64,000 nt of DNA from Bifidobacterium myosotis (GCF_002259745.1 NZ_MWWW01000002.1:62106-126105); one strand, 5' to 3'. Positions 46,301-54,698 are shown, counted from the stretch's first letter. Numbers and translations are program-made. The notes: generated from the letters alone by a model not told the origin.

Positions 46301-46821
46301 ACACGGCCATGCAGGTCAGCTGGACCAAGGCCGACAGCAACGACGCCAACGGCAAGAGTCCGCTCGCCGGATCCACATGGACCCTCACACCCGAAAAAGG
46401 CGAGACCCCGACCAAGGCGAACGTGACCGACTGCGTGGGCAACGAATGCACGAACGTCAACGTCACCCCCGGCACATACAAGGACATCGACCCCGAGGCG
46501 GGCAAGTTCACGATCGTCGGCCTCGCCACAGGCACGTACACGCTCCAGGAGTTCAATGCCCCCGACGGATACGACAAATCGGACAAGCAGTACACGTTCA
46601 CGGTCAGCGCGACGCAAACCGATGTCAGGATCAAGGTCAATGACCAGGACATCAGCAATGGTCCGAATGTGATTGCCAATTCGAAGACGCCGGTCTCGGC
46701 CCTGCCGTTCACGGGTGGTCGGTCCGGATTGGACTGGTTCATCATCGGCGGTGGACTCGCCTTGGCGGCGGCTGCGGCTGGATTAGTCACCGGGAAGGCG
46801 AGGCGTCGTGAAGAACTCTGA
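43315..46821 (+). CDS. Large LPxTG pilin/adhesin (tip pilin type)
   Basis: The open frame is 1168 codons. An extended N-terminus precedes a signal peptide (MKLVGVLTAAALGLTYASSA, cleavage near ALADD). Residues about 130-700 are a parallel beta-helix-like region (GGTFTGNKSTNGGVINQNSG, SGYLGGGIYTEE). Three SpaA/Cna-B-type domains follow, each ending in an E-box (TYTLTEEQAPTGYQ, TYKLTETATPDGYW, TYTLQEFNAPDGYD). The sorting signal is LPFTG, with a membrane segment and KARRREEL. The start is problematic: the frame opens only at 43312, while good ribosome sites (before 43101 and 43281) lead into another frame that overlaps it. A frame switch is therefore possible. Confidence 0.88.
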   Translation: MVIRTASSVGLAVTVGLGRAGLLGVAGRIAESEQVAGLDHPAQFRKPGKFWMKLVGVLTAAALGLTYASSALADDFTAPDTSSSTDSSVSSDSDTWAGQADGTLDTAPGDASDDAGTNDGSASTDTSNTQSDATTQPVAKPTGGCGDVRNWAILKTCVQSTAPAMVVIAQTIEVPANEIAVVASQITLTASDGLDPAMTSKENGDTIFNVAPGASLTIGTDVNDASFSYKNGKRFFAFLQGPKDSQDGGKLTVNNGTFSGIDTTDSKNHDMGTLVYNAGGTVTVKGGTFTGNKSTNGGVINQNSGSTIVTGGTFTGNMQEPANNCAEDWNVGWGDPCNATLSGSGGGAIHTDGGNLTIQGGVKFVGNSARAWGWNSGGGAVYATGTLRISNKIQAKATGGTEILTPNFTGNWAAVEKPWDESGNPIAIKRGGAGGAVFLQGTPGQSSTAYFMGGIYEDNASGYLGGGIYTEENTTSYVARSLATSNTAGHFGGGLWLCPSGSAQASEGGNIALYGNMVDTRVDANTDAADNTSNNPVNIPQMPEFAGTTTTAGADFAMMNPEFKNHNDTSFQLLDTWFTDRTTPAVEWHKDNTPLQHSSGYFDSWLPRLSNRQGIVALLARKDADNGAIVKKGTLVLSHKGTEGAIQTGVALRAKVVDSEQQNQAVASAQVSITGNRARLSGGGFGSNGVVLFSSPYSASWRKAAADQNGIVPTDKPTLLPGAIWKLTIKDNQITDKNMSGTDEKTPYMDEFLRTQACQAGNVTSGQSHCWEHDDTNEEWTAVIRDNGILDNNRTSGEIGVDNLAPGTYTLTEEQAPTGYQKTDTKYTFTITPVSNGTIPQDPDIHEQNENGGEGALVSGRTIGNKPMGGIAWTKRSSVNDDRLAGSTWKLEQVDHGAVTETKEVADCVSDTAVAPSKAVASTNPCDLDKDTSAGGFRLDGMGDGTYKLTETATPDGYWKPTNDEYWQVVLKDGNAQWTHHKGNEETSMATGDIVNTAMQVSWTKADSNDANGKSPLAGSTWTLTPEKGETPTKANVTDCVGNECTNVNVTPGTYKDIDPEAGKFTIVGLATGTYTLQEFNAPDGYDKSDKQYTFTVSATQTDVRIKVNDQDISNGPNVIANSKTPVSALPFTGGRSGLDWFIIGGGLALAAAAAGLVTGKARRREEL

Positions 46822-47022
46822 CCGTCCGGCCCAGGCCACCGGTGACCCCTGACCTGCCTCCCGGCATACAGCAAGCCCATGTGGGCTGCGCCGGATGCCG
46901 GAAACCCTATGCGGGCCGTAACAGAAGAATGTGCGGGACCATCCTGCCGATGACGGTGGGTTCGGTTCCGCGAAGAAAACATCAACGAAAAACAACAAGG
47001 AACAGGAAGAAGGAAACCTCTC

Positions 47023-48345
47023 ATGCGAATGAGGAAACCACTCGCCATGATTGCCGCCCTGGCCACACTGATCGGCGGCATGATGATCGGCACCGCCAGC
47101 GCCCAAGCTGCGGATGATACGGGCAACAGTGTCTCGATCACCGTGGCACAGGACACCATCAAGCTCGTATCCACCGATATCCACGATCTCACCTCAAACA
47201 AGGAAGGCACCACGGCCCGACAGTTCGAGTACGTGAAGCTTGCTGACTACGATTTCCCGACCGACAACACTGGTACAAAGAAGCTGGCCCTGACCACGAA
47301 CAGTGCGATTAGGACGCAGATTGAAACGGCGATTAAGGCTGCTCTGGGAGATACTGTTACGATTCAGGGAGATCCGATGACATGGTTCTCTAACCAAACG
47401 CTACAGACTGGTCAGCTTGATACGTTCATTAACAGCATCAAGACTAACGTTGGTAACAAGCCCACGGTGGACCCGACGCTGAACACGAATGCTGAGAGCG
47501 GTTATTATTCGCTCACATTCAATGCCTCCGGGGACACTTCGGCATTGGGTGGAACCGGCTTGTACCTGTTGTTCGACAAGACCACCGCCTATGACACGGA
47601 TTCAACAGGGGATAATTGCGCGACCACGTATAATCCGTTGAAGCCGGTCTTGATTGGAACCCGCCTCAATGACACGGAATTCGCGAATCATACTGGTCTG
47701 ATGGTCATTGACGGCACGGCTACCAGTTTGCCGAACGGTCTGACTGAGTTGAAGTCATCGAAGAATACGAACTGCAAGCCTGACATCCATTTCAAGAAGA
47801 TTGGTGTTGGTAACGACTCTGAATACCTTAACGGCGCCGGATTCACCCTGAAGAAACTAGCTATCACGGCTACCGTGACGAGCGCGAACTTCGACACTAT
47901 CTGGGGCAATGATCAGCACTTCGTGAAGGACTCGACCCAGACATCCACTTCAGGAGACCAAAATAAGGGGAACGGCATGTTCGGGTTCACGAACCTGTCC
48001 GAAGGCACATACCTGATCTACGAGAGCACGATGCCAACATCGTATCCGGAGCAGTTCCGTGCCCGTCTGGTTCTCACGGTCACGACGCAGTCGAATGGTG
48101 CGAATACGACATTTGAGTTCACTGTCACCGATGTTGATAACCACGGGCAGCTCACTGTCGCTGATAAGAATGGTCTTTCTGACAACACAGCGTTCGTATA
48201 CAAGGATGTGCAGAACCTCATCCAGCTGCCGAAGACTGGTGCAGAAGGCATCGCCCTGTTCTTTACCATCGCGGCGCTGCTTGCCGGCGCTGGCGTGACG
48301 GTGTTTGTCAAATCGCGTAAGACCAAGCAGTTGCTGAATCGCTGA
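47023..48345 (+). CDS. Major pilin, SpaA/FimA-like, LPKTG-anchored
   Basis: The 440-residue protein has a signal peptide (LAMIAALATLIGGMMIGTAS, cleavage near AQAAD) and a FimA-type body. The candidate pilin lysine region DIHFKKIGVGNDSEYLNGAG and the E-box TNLSEGTYLIYESTMP mark a C-terminal Cna-B domain. LPKTG, a membrane segment and KSRKTKQLLNR end it. Polymerisation would need a class C sortase, which bifidobacterial pilus operons usually carry next; none follows here. AGAAGGAAA precedes the ATG, and a terminator is at 48369. Confidence 0.9.
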   Translation: MRMRKPLAMIAALATLIGGMMIGTASAQAADDTGNSVSITVAQDTIKLVSTDIHDLTSNKEGTTARQFEYVKLADYDFPTDNTGTKKLALTTNSAIRTQIETAIKAALGDTVTIQGDPMTWFSNQTLQTGQLDTFINSIKTNVGNKPTVDPTLNTNAESGYYSLTFNASGDTSALGGTGLYLLFDKTTAYDTDSTGDNCATTYNPLKPVLIGTRLNDTEFANHTGLMVIDGTATSLPNGLTELKSSKNTNCKPDIHFKKIGVGNDSEYLNGAGFTLKKLAITATVTSANFDTIWGNDQHFVKDSTQTSTSGDQNKGNGMFGFTNLSEGTYLIYESTMPTSYPEQFRARLVLTVTTQSNGANTTFEFTVTDVDNHGQLTVADKNGLSDNTAFVYKDVQNLIQLPKTGAEGIALFFTIAALLAGAGVTVFVKSRKTKQLLNR

Positions 48346-48368
48346 AGGATTGTTGATTTATATTGGTG

Positions 48369-48412
48369 AAAAAGCGGACTAACAATAGTGGACATTGTTG
48401 GTCCGCTTTTTT
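48369..48412 (+). terminator. Terminator of the pilin genes
   Basis: AAAAGCGGAC ... GTCCGCTTTTTT with inner pairs ACAATA/TTGTTG makes a strong stem with a T-run 24 bases after the major pilin stop. Confidence 0.88.
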
Positions 48413-48627
48413 GTCTTCGATTTGCGAATCGGATATCAGGGGATATCGGTTTAGATATTTGCTTTTTGGGTGGAAAGGTGTTATTATCGTAATCTGAATG
48501 TGGATTTCGGGACGCCAATGTGAAGTTCATAACTTCATTTGTCGGGATGCTGATTGCCGCCTTAATGTTCAATGTATTATTAATTTTTTTGGACTGCTTC
48601 AAGAAATTGGAGAGAAAGGGGGCGCCT

Positions 48628-48858
48628 ATGAAAAAACATAGGTTATGCGTACAAACTGGAATCATTTCATTAATTCAGAATATCTGTAAGGATATTGCTG
48701 CTGCTTTAGTCGGCAGCTTAGTGAGCATTCTGGTAGCTCATTGGCTTCCCGAGATTTGCATTCTTAAACATCCTGATGAAAAGTATTGCATTCATGAGCT
48801 GAATGAAGGTGCGTCTCTAATCTGTACAGAGACGGCACCGTCACAAATGCTCCCGTAG
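48628..48858 (+). CDS. Small AT-rich membrane protein, 76 residues, unknown
   Basis: AAAGGGGG lies six bases before the ATG of a 76-codon frame (MKKHRLCVQTGIISL ...) with one transmembrane stretch (IAAALVGSLVSILVAHWLP) and a Cys/His-containing tail. The frame is also open upstream to a GTG at 48520 that would add 36 residues with a second hydrophobic stretch. Base composition is AT-rich, unlike the core genes, indicating recent transfer. Its end overlaps the 3' end of the ATPase remnant on the other strand. Function unknown. Confidence 0.5.
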   Translation: MKKHRLCVQTGIISLIQNICKDIAAALVGSLVSILVAHWLPEICILKHPDEKYCIHELNEGASLICTETAPSQMLP

Positions 48859-49393
48859 GAATGGTACGGTGAAATCGATCTCTCCGCGTTCGGTTTCCCG
48901 GATGACGTAGGCGACGCGCAGACGTTTGCGGTAGGTGGCCGCGTACTTGGGGATCTTATGCATGTGCGCGGCGACTTGCGTGGCGGAGATCGGCCCGTCG
49001 AAGGAGGCCATGGCCTACAAGTAGGCGCGATCGTTTTTTGGATAATCCGTGCAACTCCGGAATGCAGACAGCATTGTCGAGGTCTATGCGGGCTTTTGTA
49101 ATGCCATTGGCCACATCGTCATCGCTGATGATGTCCGAATCGCGCATGTCGGCTGCGTCCCAGATGTGGTGGCCGACCAGCCGAATCATATATCCATAAG
49201 TCCCTTCGGCTGCCTTGCTGAGCTGCGTTTCAGTAATGGTTATTCCTGAAGCGTGAAATGTCTTGCCGGATGCATCGCGTACTTCGCTAATTGGCGCATC
49301 AGCCAGTGTGCTGGTTTTCGCTCGATGAAAGAATGTGATCACTTCGTCATTGCGGGGATTGGCCCAATGCGTTCCCCGCATCGTCATCACCAC
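48841..49393 (-). pseudogene. Remnant of an AAA-type ATPase, paralogous to the gene at 49982
   Basis: On the reverse strand, frame 1 (49393 to about 49020) encodes GTYGYMIRLVGHHIWDAADM, aligning with EGYPYMVQLVGYYMWQSAQR of the intact gene at 49982. After a frameshift and a stop codon, the winged-helix end continues as MASFDGPISATQVAAHMHKI and ends FTVPFLREHL-stop at 48841. The N-terminal P-loop half is absent. So this is a truncated and frameshifted second copy of the same family. Confidence 0.8.
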
Positions 49394-49559
49394 ACTCAGC
49401 GAACTCCCAGCATAGCCGCAGGGATATTTCCGGCTATCGCATCGTTGCTGCCAGAATCACGCGGTTATATGTAATCACCGGCGAACGAAAGCGAGCTGGA
49501 GGGATTTCCGCAGAATCTCATAACTGAACCTTTCTTCTTCCTTCTTCTCTTCCTCTCTG

Positions 49560-49590
49560 GGCCCGACCTCATCAGTCGGGCCTTTCCTTT
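49560..49590 (+). terminator. Terminator-like hairpin without a neighbouring gene
   Basis: GGCCCGAC pairs with GTCGGGCC, followed by TTTCCTTTT. It stands in the 49394-49981 gap with no intact plus-strand gene in front, and may be a leftover of a lost gene. Confidence 0.6.
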
Positions 49591-49763
49591 TGCGCTTTCG
49601 GGCCCTACGAATGCTTCCGGCCGCCCAATCCGCTTCTTCGCCATTTAGAGGCTGCGCATCCGTCAGCTAGGCACAAAACTCCCATGCGCGTCATTGCCTT
49701 AGCGCACCGTCGTGCGATTGCGCCACACGCTAGGCCGCCGCTCAACGGCACTATCCACCGCAC

Positions 49764-49850
49764 CGCAACAAAAGTACGCAATAGTACGCATTCGTGTAAC
49801 TTGGTACGCATTCGTGTACATCGGTGTAATTTCGTGTAACATGGTGCATG
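49764..49850 (+). repeat. Iterated words upstream of the ATPase gene
   Basis: AGTACGCATTCGTGTAAC-like units recur: GTACGCAATA, GTACGCATTCGTGTAAC, GTACGCATTCGTGTACA, and then TTTCGTGTAAC. They lie about 130 bp before the ATPase gene and could be operators. Confidence 0.65.
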
Positions 49851-49981
49851 TTCACGCCCAGCCGTTGACATTCCTGATGCACCATTGATCGGTGTCCCGA
49901 TGCGGAAACCATATGAGCAGCCCGATGGGCAGAATGGGCGACGACGTAGAGCAGGGGAAACATATGCGAGGAGGTGCGGTC

Positions 49982-51118
49982 ATGGCAATCAACCCGTTCA
50001 AACCAACTGCAGGCAAGATGCCGCCAATTCTCATCGGCCGCCAGTCCATCATCGATGATTTTTCCGAAGCGCTGATTAACGGTGTCGGCGCGCCGGGACG
50101 AATCATGCTGGTCACCGGGCAGCGAGGTTTCGGCAAGACGGTGATGCTGACCGAATTCCGCCGGATTGCCAAAGCGCAGCAATGGGAGACCATCGCCGAA
50201 ACTGCATCCCCAGGATTGGTGTCCCGTCTCGTAACAGTTCTGGCTCCTTCGGGAATGCGTTTGAATCAGGCTGATATCAGCCCATCCATCAGCATCCCCG
50301 GCATTGCGACCGCTAGCCTCGGCCAAGCCCATTTTTCTGCGGAGTCCAATCCGCTGACTCTTCGCAACGCATTAAACAAACGGCTGGAATCCAAGAAAAT
50401 CAGGAAGGGCAAAGGCATCCTCATCACCATCGATGAAACGCAGGCGGCTTCTCATGAGGACTTGGTGGCCATTGCCACGGCTGTGCAGCACATCATCACG
50501 GATGCCGACGAAAGCGACGTTCCCGATGACGAGAAAAAGGGCGTCGCCATCGTGTTCGCCGGCCTGCCCTATATGATCAACGACTTGCTGGATAACGAGG
50601 TGACCACATTTCTGCGGCGTGCACTGCGCCGCGAATTGGACAATGTGCCGTTGCCGGACGTGAAAAACGCCTATCTGGAAACCGTGGCTGATTCGGGCAA
50701 GTCCATCAGCGAGAGCGACGCGCTGGAAGCGGCTCGACGGTCCGAGGGATACCCGTACATGGTGCAGCTCGTCGGGTACTACATGTGGCAATCAGCCCAG
50801 CGGCGCGGGTCGTCCATCATTACGACGGACGATGTGGCGGCTGGCGTCGCTGACGCGTTGCTTGCGTTCGATGATGCCGTATGCGCGCCTGCGCTGGATG
50901 GCGTTACGAGCGCGGAACGGTTGTTCCTGAAAGCCATGGCGATGGACTCGCCGCAGGTCACGCGGATCGGCGATGTCGTGGAGCGCACGCGACGAAGCCG
51001 GAGCTGGGTGAGCAAATACCGTGCGATTCTCATCAAGGACAAGCTCATTCAGCCGGCTGGCCACGGGCAGGTGGAGTTTGCCGTGCCGCATCTAGGGGAG
51101 TACCTGCGGTCGCTGTGA
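49982..51118 (+). CDS. AAA-type ATPase with C-terminal winged helix
   Basis: The 378-residue protein has the P-loop VTGQRGFGKTVMLTEF near residue 45, Walker B GILITIDETQA near 145, a sensor region VAIVFAGLPYMIN and a C-terminal winged helix (RIGDVVERTRRSRSWVSKYR). This is the layout of archaeal-type ATPases often carried on accessory DNA. GAGGAGGTG lies six bases before the ATG. A decayed paralogue lies at 48841-49393 in the opposite orientation. Role unknown; defence or mobile-element functions are possible but not shown. Confidence 0.8.
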   Translation: MAINPFKPTAGKMPPILIGRQSIIDDFSEALINGVGAPGRIMLVTGQRGFGKTVMLTEFRRIAKAQQWETIAETASPGLVSRLVTVLAPSGMRLNQADISPSISIPGIATASLGQAHFSAESNPLTLRNALNKRLESKKIRKGKGILITIDETQAASHEDLVAIATAVQHIITDADESDVPDDEKKGVAIVFAGLPYMINDLLDNEVTTFLRRALRRELDNVPLPDVKNAYLETVADSGKSISESDALEAARRSEGYPYMVQLVGYYMWQSAQRRGSSIITTDDVAAGVADALLAFDDAVCAPALDGVTSAERLFLKAMAMDSPQVTRIGDVVERTRRSRSWVSKYRAILIKDKLIQPAGHGQVEFAVPHLGEYLRSL

Positions 51119-51395
51119 GATGGCGGGCGCTTGGAATCGGGATGTGGACGGGCTGTACTTATCGGCATCACGATTGGGACTCAGTCGAACGATTCGCGGT
51201 GCTGCGGCGCGCCCATGGCCGTATGGCGGGCATCGGGCGGGCGATTCCCGTGGCGCGCCGGTAGACTGCAAGGTAATCGGTGTGTTGCCGGGGCAGGGGC
51301 GCCGAACGCCGGCGGTATCGGCGGGCGGACGTCGCAAGTCGTCAGTCGCAGATCGCAGGCTGCCGAATGCAGGCTGCGATGAGAGGAGCATCAAT

Positions 51396-51785
51396 ATGAG
51401 CGAGAAGATGGAAGCTGTCGCCACTTCCGAGGCGCCGGCCGCGCTGGGCGCGTACAGCCAGGCGGTCAAGGCCAACGGATTTGTGTTCGTGTCCGGCCAG
51501 CTGGGCATCGACCCGGCCACCGGCGAACTGGCGGGCGAAACCGCCGGCGAGCAGGCCGCGCAGGCGCTGAAGAACATCAAGCATATTCTGGACACGGCCG
51601 GCACCGGCATCGAGCACGTCGTGCGTGCCACCATCTACCTCAAGAACGTCGAAGACTTCAAGGAAGTGGATGCCCGCTACGCCGAGGTGTTCATCGGCTC
51701 CGTCAAGCCGGCGCGCGTGGCGTTCGGCGGCAACGACATCCCCAAGGGTGCGCTCGTCGAGATCGACGCCATCGCCGTGCTCTGA
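51396..51785 (+). CDS. ridA: RidA-family enamine/imine deaminase
   Basis: The 129-residue protein has the RidA start APAALGAYSQAVKANGFVFV, SGQLGIDPATGEL, VVRATIYLKNVEDF and the active-site arginine in KPARVAFGGNDIPKGALVEI. It hydrolyses reactive 2-aminoacrylate-type imines made by PLP enzymes. GAGAGGAG lies seven bases before the ATG. Confidence 0.93.
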   Translation: MSEKMEAVATSEAPAALGAYSQAVKANGFVFVSGQLGIDPATGELAGETAGEQAAQALKNIKHILDTAGTGIEHVVRATIYLKNVEDFKEVDARYAEVFIGSVKPARVAFGGNDIPKGALVEIDAIAVL

Positions 51786-51996
51786 TGTGAGGCGGCTGCG
51801 GCTGCTGACGCTGGATTGTTGCGGCTGAACGGCTGCCGCTGTCGTGGCTGTTGCCGGTGCGTCGCTGAGCGCTCTGGCCCGTTGCGGCCGTGCCGTCCAG
51901 CGACGTCCATCGTCAATAAGCGCCGTCCGACCGAATCGCCCGCGCAACGACCAACGATGTGCGTCGATTCGATTAGGGACCGGGGACCGTGCCACA

Positions 51997-52923
51997 ATGG
52001 AGTGCATGGCATCCAAAGGAAAACCGTCGCCGCGTTCGGCCGTAAGCCCGCTCAGTGACGCGCAGGTCGCTGCACTCGCGCAACGTCATCGTCTCGTCGA
52101 CCCCATGCATGATTTCCCCACCGGCCCGAATCGCAAGGCCAAAATCGAGGAGATCAACGCCCAGAATCCCAAGGCCACCAAGCGATTGCTCACCGGCGTG
52201 GACGTGGTGTTCCGTGCCAGCTGCAAGACGCGCGCCTGGGGGCTAGAACAGGTTCCCGAGGACGGGCCGTTCATCACCGCGGCAAGCCATGTGACCATGT
52301 TCGATGTCTTCGTGCCGATGGCCAGCCTGTTCCACATGGGTCGTCGCCCGCGCTACATGGCCAAGGCCGAGATGGCCAAGTGGCCGGTGATCGGCAAGTG
52401 GTTCCAGCTGGTCGGCATGCAGCCGGTCCAGCGTCACTCCGGCAAGGCCAAGCAGATCGAGGAGACCTCGATCGACATCCTGACGTCCGGCCGCCCGCTC
52501 ACCGTCTGGCCGGAGGGTACCGTGACGCGCGACCCGAAGAAGTGGGTGATGAGCGTCAAGGAGGGCGTGGGATACATCGCGCTCGAATCCTCGCGCCGAC
52601 TGGGCCGGCAGGTGCCGCTGTTCCCGGCGGTGACGTGGGGCGCGGCCTCCATCAACCATTGGTGGCCGTGGCCGCGCAAGAACGTGGTCATGTGCTACGA
52701 CCATCAGCTCGATTACGCCGATCTGCTTGAGGATATGGATTCGTGGGGTGAGGAACCGCCGGTCGAGGCGGTCAACGAGCTGACGTGGCGCGTACTCAAG
52801 CGCATGAACACCGTGCTCGAGGAGCTGCGCGGCGAGTCGTTCCCGGCCGAGGGCTATTGGGACTATCGCAGCATGTCGCGCAAGCCCTGGCCCGAGATCG
52901 GCGGTCCGTTCCCGGCTCGGTGA
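51997..52923 (+). CDS. 1-acyl-sn-glycerol-3-phosphate acyltransferase (PlsC family)
   Basis: The 308-residue protein has the acyltransferase H-x4-D motif in ASHVTMFDVFVP and the EGT motif in LTVWPEGTVTRDPK, with ARYMAKAEM-like PRYMAKAEMAKWP between them. It would acylate lysophosphatidate in membrane lipid synthesis. Followed by glycerol-3-phosphate dehydrogenase (gpsA), which supplies the glycerol phosphate backbone, so the pair forms a lipid group. ATG at 51997 (GGGGA ten bases upstream) and 52006 are both possible. Confidence 0.9.
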   Translation: MECMASKGKPSPRSAVSPLSDAQVAALAQRHRLVDPMHDFPTGPNRKAKIEEINAQNPKATKRLLTGVDVVFRASCKTRAWGLEQVPEDGPFITAASHVTMFDVFVPMASLFHMGRRPRYMAKAEMAKWPVIGKWFQLVGMQPVQRHSGKAKQIEETSIDILTSGRPLTVWPEGTVTRDPKKWVMSVKEGVGYIALESSRRLGRQVPLFPAVTWGAASINHWWPWPRKNVVMCYDHQLDYADLLEDMDSWGEEPPVEAVNELTWRVLKRMNTVLEELRGESFPAEGYWDYRSMSRKPWPEIGGPFPAR

Positions 52924-52948
52924 TTTCTTGGGTGGATGTGCGTTTGAT

Positions 52949-53168
52949 GCGGACTCCCCTCAGCCGGCTTCGCCGACAGCTCCCCTCATGGAGGGGAGCC
53001 AAGGTGCTTTTTCGGTCTTTGATCACATGCAACACGACGGTTCCTCTCAACGAAGGAGTCAAGGTTTGGGTGGTCGTCCCTTTCCTTTTCGGGGAGCCGC
53101 CCCAAACCTTGGCTCCCCTCTTTGAGGGGAGCTGGCCGCCGCGAATGCGGACTGAGGGGAGCGCGGCA
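52949..53168. mobile_element. MITE-like element with about 56-bp inverted repeats
   Basis: The left arm (52949-53004: GCGGACTCCCCTCAG ... GAGGGGAGCCAAGG) is matched in reverse by the right arm (53107-53165: CCTTGGCTCCCCTC ... GACTGAGGGGAGC) with some mismatches. Each arm is itself a hairpin (AGCTCCCCTC/GAGGGGAGC). About 100 bp between the arms is non-coding. No transposase is present, so it would be non-autonomous. Confidence 0.7.
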
Positions 53169-53243
53169 GCCAGTGACATGGAGTAGCATGGCACAGGTAT
53201 CAGAATGTCATGCGACGACGCTTTCACAATAACTAGGAGCAGT

Positions 53244-53300
53244 ATGGGTAAGAACATCACGGTATTAGGTGCGGGAGCATGGGCGGAGCCGTTAGGCTGA
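53244..53300 (+). pseudogene. Stranded original start of gpsA (18 codons)
   Basis: ATG with its native ribosome site TAGGAGC encodes MGKNITVLGAGAW and then AEPLG-stop. The Asn at position 4 is probably the ancestral residue. If translated it gives an 18-residue peptide. The equivalent frames at 53395-53451 and 53546-53602 read MGKRITVLGAGAWAEPLG. Confidence 0.7.
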
Positions 53301-53696
53301 CAGTCCGGTGGACTGTCAGTAGGCGACGCCGAGCGGCGACAGCCGTGAGGTGGAAGAACAGCACCCCATGCGACGAACGGAGGAGTATACGCATATGGGT
53401 AAGAGAATCACGGTATTAGGTGCGGGAGCATGGGCGGAGCCGTTAGGCTGACAGTCCGGTGGACTGTCAGTAGGCGACGCCGAGCGGCGACAGCCGTGAG
53501 GTGGAAGAACAGCACCCCATGCGACGAACGGAGGAGTATACGCATATGGGTAAGAGAATCACGGTATTAGGTGCGGGAGCATGGGCGGAGCCGTTAGGCT
53601 GACAGTCCGGTGGACTGTCAGTAGGCGACGCCGAGCGGCGACAGCCGTGAGGTGGAAGAACAGCACCCCATGCGACGAACGGAGGAGTATACGCAT
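53244..53696 (+). repeat. Three 151-bp tandem repeats carrying the gpsA 5' end
   Basis: Units start at the ATGs at 53244, 53395 and 53546; the fourth copy of the first about 40 bases is gpsA itself at 53697. Each unit encodes MGK[N/R]ITVLGAGAW, then AEPLG and a stop. The hairpin TGACAGTCC/GGACTGTCA, the box TAGGCGACGCCGAGCGGC and a new ribosome site GGAGGAG before the next ATG follow. The first unit has AAC ATC (Asn-Ile) where the others have AGA ATC (Arg-Ile), and is preceded by a different ribosome site (TAGGAGC). Confidence 0.93.
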
Positions 53697-54698
53697 ATGG
53701 GTAAGAGAATCACGGTATTAGGTGCGGGAGCATGGGGTACCGCCTTCGGCCAGGTGCTGGCCGACGCGGGCAACACGGTGACCATGTGGGCGCGCGAGCC
53801 CGAGATCGTGGAGGGCATCCGCGACCATCATCACAACGGCGTGCGTCTGCCGTCCGTGGAGAAGCTGCCGGACGCCATGACCGCCACCGGCGATTGCGCC
53901 GAGGCCGTCAAGGGCGCCGAAATCGTGGTGGTGGCCATCGCCGCCCAGTTCGCGCGCATCGCCCTGACCGACTTCAAGGGACTCATCCCCGAGGACGCCA
54001 TCGTCGTGAGCCTGATGAAGGGCATCGAGCGCAAGACCAACAAGCGTATGGACGAAGTGGTGCGCGAGACCCTTGACCTGCCGGTCGAGCGCTTCGCCGC
54101 TGTCTCCGGTCCGAACCTGTCCAAGGAGATCGCCGACCGTCATCCCGCCGCCACGGTGGTGGCCTGCGCGGACATCGAGAACGCCAAGAAGGTGGCCGAA
54201 GCCTGCACCACGTCCTACTTCAAGGCGTTCGTCACCACCGACGTGATTGGCCTCGAAATGTGCGGCAGCCTCAAGAACGTCACCGCGCTCGCCGTCGGCA
54301 TGGCCCGCGGCGCCGGTTACGGCGAGAACACGGCCGCCATGATCGAGACCCGTGGCCTGGCCGAGCTGACCGCCTTGGGTGCGGCCGCCGGTGCCGATCC
54401 CAAAACCTTCGCCGGACTCGCGGGCGTGGGCGATCTCGTCGCCACCTGCGGCTCGCCGCTTTCGCGCAACTATACGTTCGGCGCGAACCTCGGCAAGGGA
54501 CTGACCGTGGAGGAGGCCACCAAGGTGAGCAACGGCGTGGCCGAAGGCGTGCCGACCACTGATGCCGTGGTGGCGCTCGGCGACGAACTCGGCGTGCCCA
54601 CCCCGCTGGCCTATCAGATGAGCCGTGTGCTCAACGAGGGCATCTCCTGCTCCGAAATGCTGGCCGGACTGTTCGGCAGCGAAGTCACGGGCGAGTGA
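53697..54698 (+). CDS. gpsA: Glycerol-3-phosphate dehydrogenase [NAD(P)+]
   Basis: The 333-residue enzyme makes glycerol 3-phosphate for phospholipids. It has the dinucleotide-binding motif VLGAGAWGTAFGQVLADAGN, the family signature VSGPNLSKEIADRHPAATVV, the catalytic lysine region CGSLKNVTALAVGMARG and AGVGDLVATCGSPLSRN. The start at 53697 uses the GGAGGAG site supplied by the last 151-bp repeat. Its true upstream region is therefore displaced by 453 bp of tandem repeat, which likely changes its expression. Confidence 0.95.
   Translation: MGKRITVLGAGAWGTAFGQVLADAGNTVTMWAREPEIVEGIRDHHHNGVRLPSVEKLPDAMTATGDCAEAVKGAEIVVVAIAAQFARIALTDFKGLIPEDAIVVSLMKGIERKTNKRMDEVVRETLDLPVERFAAVSGPNLSKEIADRHPAATVVACADIENAKKVAEACTTSYFKAFVTTDVIGLEMCGSLKNVTALAVGMARGAGYGENTAAMIETRGLAELTALGAAAGADPKTFAGLAGVGDLVATCGSPLSRNYTFGANLGKGLTVEEATKVSNGVAEGVPTTDAVVALGDELGVPTPLAYQMSRVLNEGISCSEMLAGLFGSEVTGE

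Noticed and set aside
53244..53696. CRISPR array
   Set aside because: The repeats are contiguous 151-bp units with no unique spacers and no cas genes; they contain gpsA coding sequence.
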